Source: an uncultured Oscillibacter sp.
Lineage (GTDB): Bacteria > Bacillota > Clostridia > Oscillospirales > Oscillospiraceae
Assembly (NCBI GenBank): GCA_900542115.1
Contig: UQMC01000123.1
Location: forward strand, 1-5,105
Length of the DNA stretch: 5,105 nucleotides
Direction of reading: 5' to 3'
Part shown: one piece after another, positions 1-5,105 of the stretch
Layout of the letters: every line of letters starts with the position of its first letter
How positions within the stretch are numbered: position 1 is the stretch's first letter
Translations under genes and position numbers: made by a program
Notes under the pieces: generated by a model
Seen by the model: the letters and a program-made list of their open reading frames with translations, nothing else
What the model was told of the DNA's origin: nothing
Database searches by the model: none

Positions 1-11
1 GAGGGACGCCG
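1..11 (+). promoter_or_regulatory. Ribosome binding site of remB
   Basis: GAGGG at 1-5 lies six bases before the ATG at 12 and fits a Shine-Dalgarno sequence. The window begins here, so any further bases of the site, and the end of the upstream gene, are not visible. Confidence 0.6.
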
Positions 12-278
12 ATGTATTTGCATTTAGGACAAAACGAGATCGTGCCGGAGCGGCGCATCATCGGTATTTTTGATTTGGACAAGTGCAGCTATGAAAAAAG
101 GACCCGGGACTATCTGGCCCGGGCAGAGCGGGAGGGCGTGGTGCTGGACGTGTCCGGTGAGCTGCCGAAATCCTTTGTGGTGTGCGACCACCCCTACCAC
201 GCCCAGATCGTATATCTGAGCCAGCTCAACACCTCTACCCTGAAAAACCGGGCGGAGAGTGAAAAGCCGGTACTTTAA
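12..278 (+). CDS. remB: RemB-like (DUF370) small regulator, RemA/RemB family
   Basis: An 88-residue protein that matches the extracellular matrix regulator RemB (formerly YaaB; DUF370 family) in length, sequence and location. Visible family features are the N-terminal MYLHLG, the V-P-E-R-R-I-I-G-I-F-D segment (residues 11-21) with Arg14, the LPKSFVV strand (51-57) and the C-terminal STLKNRA motif (75-81). No signal peptide or membrane segment is seen, so it is expected in the cytoplasm. In Bacillus the paralogue RemA is a DNA-binding activator of matrix genes. RemB is less well understood, so a regulatory, probably DNA-binding role is inferred from family. ATG at 12 is chosen because a GAGGG site precedes it at correct spacing and the protein begins with the family N-terminus. 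In Bacillota this gene typically sits between recF and gyrB, and here it directly precedes gyrB with a 131-bp gap. It may share a transcript with recF upstream. No defect is seen. Confidence 0.9.
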   Translation: MYLHLGQNEIVPERRIIGIFDLDKCSYEKRTRDYLARAEREGVVLDVSGELPKSFVVCDHPYHAQIVYLSQLNTSTLKNRAESEKPVL

Positions 279-289
279 AAGCAGTTTCC

Positions 290-306
290 CGGCGCGGAGA
301 GCGCCG
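290..306 (+). terminator. Weak terminator-like hairpin after remB
   Basis: CGGCGC (290-295) and GCGCCG (301-306) form a perfect 6-bp GC-rich stem around the loop GGAGA, 11 bases after the remB stop codon. It is followed only by TTT then CCATTC, a poor U-tract. It could be a leaky terminator or attenuator separating the recF-remB transcript from gyrB, or merely a 3'-end stabilising hairpin. The position supports a terminator and the short T run argues against an efficient one. Confidence 0.35.
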
Positions 307-332
307 TTTCCATTCAATCAGAAACACATATT
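304..332 (+). promoter_or_regulatory. Weak candidate promoter for gyrB-gyrA
   Basis: CATATT at 327-332 matches the TATAAT -10 consensus at four of six positions and lies in the only A/T-rich part of the remB-gyrB gap. No good -35 is present: at 17-bp spacing the hexamer is CCGTTT (304-309). If used, transcription would begin near 338-340, at the foot of the large hairpin at 337-390. gyrB often has its own promoter in Bacillota, which makes a promoter in this gap plausible. This particular assignment is weak. Confidence 0.2.
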
Positions 333-336
333 CAGT

Positions 337-390
337 CAGGGCATGAAGAAACGGACCGGAAACGGTTCCGGGCCGGCTCTTAATGCCCTG
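337..390 (+). promoter_or_regulatory. Extended stem-loop in the gyrB leader
   Basis: A 54-nt imperfect palindrome with two 25-nt arms and the tetraloop ACGG (362-365). Pairs read from the base: CAGGGCAT 337-344 with ATGCCCTG 383-390 (8 bp); G345/A382 mismatch; AAGA 346-349 with TCTT 378-381 (4 bp); a 2x2 internal loop (350-351 against 376-377); CGG 352-354 with CCG 373-375 (3 bp); A355/G372 mismatch; CCGGAA 356-361 with TTCCGG 366-371 (6 bp). That gives 21 pairs with only symmetric interruptions. It ends five bases before the gyrB Shine-Dalgarno. It has no U-tract on either side, so it is not an intrinsic terminator. It may be a structured mRNA leader, a protein-binding palindrome, a cruciform-prone site or a copy of a dispersed palindromic repeat. 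The structure is seen directly; its function is unknown. Confidence 0.65.
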
Positions 391-395
391 CCGCG

Positions 396-409
396 AAAGG
401 AGAACCTGT
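396..409 (+). promoter_or_regulatory. Ribosome binding site that fixes the gyrB start
   Basis: AAAGGAG at 396-402 is a strong Shine-Dalgarno with seven bases before the ATG at 410. It decides the start: an in-frame ATG at 383, nine codons earlier, has no purine-rich site before it and lies inside the right arm of the hairpin at 337-390. Confidence 0.85.
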
Positions 410-2377
410 ATGGCAGAGAACGAAATTCTGCAATCCACGGCGGTGGACGCCGCCAACGAGTATGACGCATCGGAAATTCAGGTGCTGGAGGGGCTGGAGG
501 CCGTGCGGAAGCGGCCGGGTATGTATATCGGCTCCACCTCTACCTCCGGATTGCATCATCTGGTATACGAGATCGTGGACAACGCCATCGACGAGGCGCT
601 GGCCGGCTTCTGCACGGAGATCTCCGTGACCATCAACGAGGGCAACACCATCACCGTTGTGGATAACGGCCGGGGCATCCCGGTGGATATTCAGGCCCAG
701 ACCGGTAAGCCCGCGCTGGAGGTGGTATACACCGTGCTCCATGCCGGCGGCAAGTTCGGCGGAGGCGGCTATAAGGTGTCCGGCGGCCTCCATGGCGTGG
801 GCGCCAGCGTGGTGAACGCCCTGTCCGAATGGCTGACGGTGCAGGTGCACCGGGACGGAAAAATCTATGAGATGAAATTCGCCCGGGGCCATGTGACGGA
901 GCCGATGACCGTGGTGGGCACCACGGACCATACCGGCACCACCGTGACGTTCAAGCCCGACCCGGAGATGTTTGAGGACACGGTTTACAATTACGATACG
1001 CTCCATACCCGGATGCGGGAGGAGGCGTTTTTGAACGCGGGTCTGCGAATCACCATTGCGGACGAGCGTGCGGCCTCTGCCGACAAGCCGGAGGAGGAGC
1101 GCTATCACTCCATGCACTATAAGGGCGGCATTCGGGAATTTGTGGAATATCTCAACCGCACGAAAACGCCGCTCCATGACGAGGTCATTTACGTCAGCGG
1201 CCAGAAGGGCGATTCCATGGCGGAGATCGCCTTGCAGTATAACGATGGATACAATGAAACAACCCTTTCATTCGCCAACAACGTGCACACGCCGGAGGGC
1301 GGTATGCACGAGGAGGGCTTCAAGCGGGCGCTGACTACCGTTCTGAATAACTACGGCCGGAAAATCAAAATGCTCAAGGACGATGAAAAGGTCTCCGGCG
1401 AGGACTGCCGGGAGGGCCTGACCTGCGTGATTTCCGTGAAGCTGACGGACGCCCAGTTTGAGGGCCAGACGAAGGCAAAGCTGGGCAACAGCGAGATTCG
1501 CACGCTGGTCAACGCAATCGTGACGGAAAAGCTCAACGATTTTCTGGAGGAAAACCCGCAGGTGGGCCGGATGATTCTGGACAAGGCCCTCACTGCCAAC
1601 CGCGCCCGGGAGGCCGCGAAAAAGGCCAGAGAGTCCATCCGCCGGAAAACGGCGCTGGGCGGCGCGGCCATGCCGGACAAGCTGCGGGACTGCAACGAAA
1701 ATAACCCGGAGCTGACAGAAATCTACATCGTGGAGGGTGACTCCGCAGGCGGCTCCGCCACCCAGGGACGGGACTCCCGCTTTCAGGCAATCCTTCCCCT
1801 GTGGGGCAAGATGCTGAACGTGGAAAAGGCCCGGGCGGACAAGGTTTACGGCAACGATAAGCTCCAGCCGGTCATTACGGCACTGGGCGCCGGCATCGGC
1901 GAGGAGTTTGACGCGGCGAAGCTGCGGTACCATAAAATCATCATCATGGCGGATGCTGATGTGGACGGCGCCCATATCCGCACGCTGCTGCTGACGTTCT
2001 TCTTCCGCTTTATGCGGCCCTTAATTGAGCGGGGCTATGTGTACTCCGCCGTGCCTCCCCTGTTCAAGCTGAGCCGGGGCAAGACCACCCGGCTGGCCTT
2101 CAGCGAAGAGGAGCGGGACGCCGTTTCCGCCGAGCTGCGGGGCGGCAATCCCAATGTGAAGATCGACATTTCCCGGTTCAAGGGCCTGGGCGAAATGAAC
2201 CCCCATGAGCTGTGGGAGACCACCATGGACCCGGAGAAGCGGACATTGCGCCGCATCACGCTGGATGACGCCGTGCGGGCGGACGAGACCTTCAATATCC
2301 TCATGGGTGAGAAGGTGGAGCCCCGGAAGGAGTTCATTGAGCGGCAGGCCAAGTACGCTGTCAATCTGGATTATTGA
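410..2377 (+). CDS. gyrB: DNA gyrase subunit B (type IIA topoisomerase ATPase)
   Basis: A 655-residue GyrB that pairs with GyrA in A2B2 gyrase and uses ATP to drive negative supercoiling in the cytoplasm. The GHKL ATPase domain shows catalytic Glu54 and Asn58 ([11 protein letters not shown]), Asp85 and Gly89 (VVDNGRGIP), the ATP-lid GGLHGVG (125-131) and Arg148 at the coumarin-contact position (E. coli Arg136). The transducer domain has the QTK loop with Lys355 (E. coli Lys337). The TOPRIM domain has EGDSAGGSA with Glu442 and the metal-binding DADVD (Asp515, 517, 519). The C-terminal part carries RFKGLGEMN (589-597) and a typical NLDY end. The length fits Gram-positive GyrB, without the extra insertion found in E. 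coli (804 aa). Trp465, in LPLWGK, replaces the usual Lys/Arg at E. coli position 447. ParE is the main alternative, but the adjacent gyrA with a GyrA-box argues for gyrase. It is separated from gyrA by 20 bp and probably co-transcribed with it. The reading frame is intact. Confidence 0.98.
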   Translation: MAENEILQSTAVDAANEYDASEIQVLEGLEAVRKRPGMYIGSTSTSGLHHLVYEIVDNAIDEALAGFCTEISVTINEGNTITVVDNGRGIPVDIQAQTGKPALEVVYTVLHAGGKFGGGGYKVSGGLHGVGASVVNALSEWLTVQVHRDGKIYEMKFARGHVTEPMTVVGTTDHTGTTVTFKPDPEMFEDTVYNYDTLHTRMREEAFLNAGLRITIADERAASADKPEEERYHSMHYKGGIREFVEYLNRTKTPLHDEVIYVSGQKGDSMAEIALQYNDGYNETTLSFANNVHTPEGGMHEEGFKRALTTVLNNYGRKIKMLKDDEKVSGEDCREGLTCVISVKLTDAQFEGQTKAKLGNSEIRTLVNAIVTEKLNDFLEENPQVGRMILDKALTANRAREAAKKARESIRRKTALGGAAMPDKLRDCNENNPELTEIYIVEGDSAGGSATQGRDSRFQAILPLWGKMLNVEKARADKVYGNDKLQPVITALGAGIGEEFDAAKLRYHKIIIMADADVDGAHIRTLLLTFFFRFMRPLIERGYVYSAVPPLFKLSRGKTTRLAFSEEERDAVSAELRGGNPNVKIDISRFKGLGEMNPHELWETTMDPEKRTLRRITLDDAVRADETFNILMGEKVEPRKEFIERQAKYAVNLDY

Positions 2378-2383
2378 TTCCCC

Positions 2384-2397
2384 AAGGAGGAGAAAAA
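2384..2397 (+). promoter_or_regulatory. Ribosome binding site that fixes the gyrA start
   Basis: AAGGAGGAG at 2384-2392 is a near-perfect Shine-Dalgarno, with seven bases between AAGGAGG and the ATG at 2398. It rules out the in-frame TTG at 2374, which overlaps the gyrB stop codon and would place this site inside the coding sequence. Confidence 0.9.
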
Positions 2398-4944
2398 ATG
2401 AGTAAAAAGCCCCAATACGATCCGGAGGAGATTCGTTACCCGGATCAAAAAATTGTGGAGTCTCCTCTGGTGCCGGAGATGGAGAACTCCTATATCGAAT
2501 ACGCCATGAGTGTCATTGTGGGCCGCGCCCTGCCGGATGTGCGGGACGGTCTGAAGCCGGTGCACCGGCGTATTCTGTACGCCATGTACGAGGACAATCT
2601 GACCTCTGACAAGCCCTTTAAAAAGTCCGCTACCTGCGTGGGCGACGTGCTGGGCCGGTACCATCCCCATGGCGACGCCTCTGTGTATGACGCGCTGGTG
2701 CGTCTGGCGCAGGACTTTTCCATGCGCTATATGCTGGTGGACGGTCACGGCAACTTCGGCTCCGTGGATGGCGATCCCCCGGCAGCCTACCGTTATACGG
2801 AGGCCCGGCTGAGCAAAATTTCCGATGAAATGCTGCGGGACATCGAAAAGGACACCGTGGACTGGGACCCCAACTTCGACGAGAGCCGGAAGGAGCCCCG
2901 TGTCCTTCCCTCCCGCTTCCCCAACCTGCTGGTAAACGGCTCCAGCGGCATTGCCGTTGGTATGGCCACCAATATCCCGCCCCACAATCTGCGGGAGGTC
3001 ATCGGCGCGTGCATCTGCGTGCTGGATGACCCCAATGCCTCCCTCACCGATTTGATGGAGCACATCAAGGGACCGGATTTTCCCACAAAGGGCATTATCA
3101 TGGGCCGGTCCGGTATCCGGGCGGCCTATGCAACAGGCCGGGGCCGCATTGTGGTCCGGGCGCGGCATGAATTTGAGGAGTTTGGCCATGACCGCACCCG
3201 CATCGTTATTACGGAGCTTCCCTATCAGGTCAATAAGCGGATGCTGATCAAGAGCCTTGCCGATCAGGTGGAGGACAAGCGGCTGGAGGGCATTTCCGAT
3301 ATCCGGGACGAGTCCGACCGCAACGGTATGCGGATGGTCATTGAGCTGAAGCGGGACGCCAACCCGCAGGTGGTGCTCAACCGCCTGTTCAGCCAGTCCC
3401 AGCTTCAGACCACCTTTTCTATCAATATGCTGGCACTGGTGGATAACCAGCACCAGCCGAAGATTTTGTCCCTACGGCACATCATTGATGAGTATTTGAG
3501 CTTTCAGGAGGAGATCATCGTCCGGCGGACGCGCTTTGATCTGCGGAAGGCACAGGAGCGGGCCCATCTTCTTGAGGGTCTGCTGGTGGCGCAGGACAAT
3601 ATTGATGAGGTTATCAAGATCATCCGCACCAGCTACGATAACGCCAAGGAAAACCTGATGAGCCGCTTCGGGCTGGACGATGTGCAGGCACAGGCCATTC
3701 TGGATATGCGTCTGAAAGCATTGCAGGGCCTTGACCGGGAAAAGCTGGAAAACGAGTACAAAGAATTGGAGGAGCGTATTGCCTACTTCAACCGCGTGCT
3801 GTCCGACGATGGTCTGGTGCGTCAGATTCTCAAGGAGGAGCTGACCGCCATTGCCGAGAAGTTCGGCGATGACCGCAAGACGGAGATTCAGGATGTGGAG
3901 GACGAGATCGACATCGAGGACCTCATCGAGGAGGAGCAGTGTGTCTTTACCCTGACGGAGGCCGGCTACATCAAGCGGACGCCGGTGAGCGAGTATACCG
4001 CCCAGTCCAAGGGCGGCATGGGTAAAAAGGGCATTACCACCCGGGAGGAGGACACTGTGGTGGATGTGTTCACTGCCTCTACCCATGACTATATCCTGTT
4101 CTTTACGGATACCGGCAAGGTGTACCGCAAGAAGGGCTATCAAATTCCCGAGTCCGGCAAGACCGCCAAGGGGACGAACCTCATCAACATTCTGCAGATC
4201 GAGCAGGGCGAGCGGGTCCAGACCATGCTCCACTTCCGGGAGATGGGCGAGGAGCACCTCTACTTGATGATGGTGACCCGGAACGGCACCGTGAAGCGTC
4301 TGCCGGTGGAAACGCTGAAAAACCTGCGGAACAACGGCATCCGGGCGTTGACCATGGATGAGGGCGACGAGCTGGTGTCCGTCCGGGAGACGGATGGCAA
4401 TCAGAAAATTCTGATTGCCACCCATGACGGTATGGCGGCCGTGTTTGATGAGAATGATGTCCGCCCCATGGGCCGTGCGGCCGTGGGCGTCCGGGGCATC
4501 CGGCTCCGGGAGGGTGACTATGTGGTGGGCGCCGCCCGGGCAAGAGAGGGCAAGAGCGTGCTGACCATTACAGAAAAGGGCTACGGCAAGCGGACGCCGG
4601 TGGAGGAATACCGGGTGACGAACCGCGGCGGCGTTGGCATCAAGAACTATCAGGTCACGGACAAGACCGGCAAGATCGTGGGCGTGAAGGTAGTGGATGG
4701 CAGCGAGGACCTGCTGCTGGTGACCCAGAGCGGCATTCTGATCCGCACACCGGTGGAGCACATCAAGGAAACGGCCAACCGCGCAACCCAGGGCGTGATC
4801 GTCATGCGGTTCAAGGAGGACGGTGACCGGGTCATTTCCATGGCGCTGACCGAGCATGAGGATATGGCGGAGCCAGTCCAGACTTCGGATGTGGAAGTAG
4901 CTGAGGAGGATATTTCTCCAACTTCTCTGGATGATGTTCTCTAA
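2398..4944 (+). CDS. gyrA: DNA gyrase subunit A (cleavage and wrapping subunit)
   Basis: An 848-residue GyrA that cuts and rejoins both DNA strands and wraps DNA, as partner of GyrB. The N-terminal breakage-reunion domain contains the quinolone-determining stretch [17 protein letters not shown] (from His89) and catalytic Tyr133 after Arg132 (YRYTEARL; E. coli Tyr122). A tower region with [19 protein letters not shown] and a long charged helical segment with [18 protein letters not shown] (coiled coil and exit gate) follow. The C-terminal domain starts near Cys515 and has six recognisable blade repeats (starting CVFTL, YILFF, YLMMV, KILIA, VLTIT and LLLVT), as in a DNA-wrapping beta-pinwheel. 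The GyrA-box is in blade 1 at 536-545 ([10 protein letters not shown]), with a second Gly-rich NRGGVG at 742-747. The box supports GyrA over ParC. The last 30 residues form an acidic tail with 11 Asp/Glu and no Lys/Arg. Ala94 stands at the E. coli Ser83 position, while Asp98 (Asp87) is kept. The frame is intact. Confidence 0.98.
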   Translation: MSKKPQYDPEEIRYPDQKIVESPLVPEMENSYIEYAMSVIVGRALPDVRDGLKPVHRRILYAMYEDNLTSDKPFKKSATCVGDVLGRYHPHGDASVYDALVRLAQDFSMRYMLVDGHGNFGSVDGDPPAAYRYTEARLSKISDEMLRDIEKDTVDWDPNFDESRKEPRVLPSRFPNLLVNGSSGIAVGMATNIPPHNLREVIGACICVLDDPNASLTDLMEHIKGPDFPTKGIIMGRSGIRAAYATGRGRIVVRARHEFEEFGHDRTRIVITELPYQVNKRMLIKSLADQVEDKRLEGISDIRDESDRNGMRMVIELKRDANPQVVLNRLFSQSQLQTTFSINMLALVDNQHQPKILSLRHIIDEYLSFQEEIIVRRTRFDLRKAQERAHLLEGLLVAQDNIDEVIKIIRTSYDNAKENLMSRFGLDDVQAQAILDMRLKALQGLDREKLENEYKELEERIAYFNRVLSDDGLVRQILKEELTAIAEKFGDDRKTEIQDVEDEIDIEDLIEEEQCVFTLTEAGYIKRTPVSEYTAQSKGGMGKKGITTREEDTVVDVFTASTHDYILFFTDTGKVYRKKGYQIPESGKTAKGTNLINILQIEQGERVQTMLHFREMGEEHLYLMMVTRNGTVKRLPVETLKNLRNNGIRALTMDEGDELVSVRETDGNQKILIATHDGMAAVFDENDVRPMGRAAVGVRGIRLREGDYVVGAARAREGKSVLTITEKGYGKRTPVEEYRVTNRGGVGIKNYQVTDKTGKIVGVKVVDGSEDLLLVTQSGILIRTPVEHIKETANRATQGVIVMRFKEDGDRVISMALTEHEDMAEPVQTSDVEVAEEDISPTSLDDVL

Positions 4945-4965
4945 AAATAGCTACTAATAAAGTAA

Positions 4966-4989
4966 AGGACCGGCCTGCGGGCCGGTCCT
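4966..4989. terminator. Strong hairpin after gyrA, likely transcript end
   Basis: AGGACCGGCC (4966-4975) and GGCCGGTCCT (4980-4989) form a perfect 10-bp stem with the loop TGCG, 21 bases after the gyrA stop. It is well placed to end the gyrB-gyrA transcript. On the + strand the stem is followed by GAGGCTGTCG, with no U-tract, so it is not a textbook intrinsic terminator in that direction. Read on the - strand it is followed by TTACTTTATTAG, a better U-rich tail. It could therefore act mainly on convergent transcription, act in both directions, or serve as a 3' stabilising hairpin. Confidence 0.6.
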
Positions 4990-5029
4990 GAGGCTGTCGA
5001 TAAAGTGATAAATTTTCCGCGACGGTAAG

Positions 5030-5062
5030 GAAGGGTGTGCGCGGGAAACCCAAGAAGGGTGT
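5030..5062 (+). repeat. Direct repeat GAAGGGTGT, two copies
   Basis: GAAGGGTGT occurs at 5030-5038 and again at 5054-5062, 24 bases apart. The first copy is followed by GCGCGGG and the second by its inverse CCCGCGC, so the repeats are interleaved with the arms of the hairpin at 5039-5069. As a result the ACCC at 5048-5051 can pair with the GGGT of either copy. Confidence 0.6.
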
Positions 5063-5069
5063 CCCGCGC
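5039..5069 (+). other. Strong stem-loop in the non-coding tail
   Basis: GCGCGGGA (5039-5046) pairs with TCCCGCGC (5062-5069). After an A5047/G5061 mismatch, ACCC (5048-5051) pairs with GGGT (5057-5060) around the loop AAGAA. The total is 12 pairs with one mismatch. It is followed by CATTAAAATTCTAAG, which is A/T-rich but not a U-tract, so a terminator call is not justified. Its left arm can alternatively pair with 5013-5021. The role is unknown. Confidence 0.6.
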
Positions 5070-5105
5070 CATTAAAATTCTAAGTTTTCAGAACTTTTAT
5101 GAAGT

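Larger units (their letters stand above)
4990..5105. other. Structured non-coding region downstream of gyrA
   Basis: No supported gene is seen on either strand. All three - strand frames entering from the window edge meet a stop within 34 bases, and the ATG at 5099 has no ribosome binding site before it. The region has A/T-rich stretches on both sides of a GC-rich hairpin (5039-5069), plus short direct repeats. Its first bases (4990-5005, GAGGCTGTCGATAAAG) resemble, from memory only, terminal inverted repeats of some Firmicutes insertion sequences. It could be the edge of a mobile element, an intergenic repeat or the leader of a gene beyond the window. Confidence 0.5.

Noticed and set aside
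1..27. Possible C-terminal end of an upstream gene (recF) in frame 1, stopping at TAG 25-27 and overlapping remB by 16 bases
   Set aside because: recF is expected upstream by gene order, but only eight codons are visible and they show no recognisable RecF motif. The real stop may lie before the window.
383..409. Upstream ATG at 383 as the gyrB start, adding nine residues
   Set aside because: It has no Shine-Dalgarno, it sits inside the hairpin arm, and the ATG at 410 has a strong AAAGGAG at correct spacing.
2374..2397. TTG at 2374 as the gyrA start, overlapping the gyrB stop
   Set aside because: The AAGGAGGAG at 2384-2392 points to ATG 2398, which also gives the normal GyrA N-terminus.
3472..4857. 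Long open frame on the - strand (461 codons), and similar ones at 1268-1975, 380-1177 and 2371-3453
   Set aside because: They lie antisense to gyrA and gyrB in GC-rich codon-biased sequence, show no recognisable domain and have His/Leu/Gly-rich composition typical of shadow frames.
4832..5053. 73-codon - strand open frame spanning the gyrA end and its terminator
   Set aside because: It runs through both strong hairpins and into gyrA, has no family resemblance, and its start lies in the hairpin at 5039-5069.
5082..5096. Small hairpin AAGTT / AACTT with loop TTCAG followed by TTAT
   Set aside because: A 5-bp A/T-rich stem is too weak to call a terminator or regulatory element.
5099..5105. ATG at 5099 as the start of a downstream gene
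   Set aside because: There is no purine-rich ribosome binding site upstream and only two codons are visible.

Overview
The window is a housekeeping chromosomal segment from a GC-rich, low-motility-of-content Clostridia-type Firmicute. It holds the 3' part of the replication-origin gene cluster in the order remB - gyrB - gyrA, all on the + strand. The order matches the classic Bacillota arrangement dnaA-dnaN-(S4 protein)-recF-remB-gyrB-gyrA, so the window probably lies close to oriC. This placement is inferred, because dnaA, dnaN and recF are outside the window. The proteins (GyrB 655 aa without the large Gram-negative insertion, GyrA with the [17 protein letters not shown] stretch, a RemB/DUF370 protein) and strong AGGAG-type ribosome binding sites point to a Gram-positive anaerobe of the Oscillospiraceae/Ruminococcaceae kind. 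The genus cannot be fixed from sequence reading alone.

Layout: 1-11 carries the remB ribosome binding site. remB is 12-278. A 131-bp intergenic region (279-409) holds a small GC-rich hairpin (290-306), a weak candidate promoter, and a striking 54-nt extended imperfect palindrome (337-390) that stops five bases before the gyrB Shine-Dalgarno. gyrB is 410-2377. It is followed after 20 bp, containing an excellent Shine-Dalgarno, by gyrA at 2398-4944. Downstream, 4966-4989 is a perfect 10-bp stem hairpin with no U-tract on the + strand. The rest (4990-5105) is non-coding and contains a second strong hairpin, a 9-bp direct repeat and a competing pairing, with a possible insertion-sequence end at 4990-5005.

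How the parts work together: GyrB (ATPase and TOPRIM) and GyrA (DNA cleavage and wrapping) form the A2B2 DNA gyrase that introduces negative supercoils. Their tight spacing suggests co-transcription. RemB is a small putative DNA-binding regulator whose link to gyrase is positional, not demonstrated.

No new multi-gene system is visible. The items most worth checking are the gyrB leader structure, the structured non-coding tail after gyrA, and two natural departures from the E. coli residues in the drug-binding pocket (GyrA Ala94 at the Ser83 position, GyrB Trp465 at the Lys447 position).
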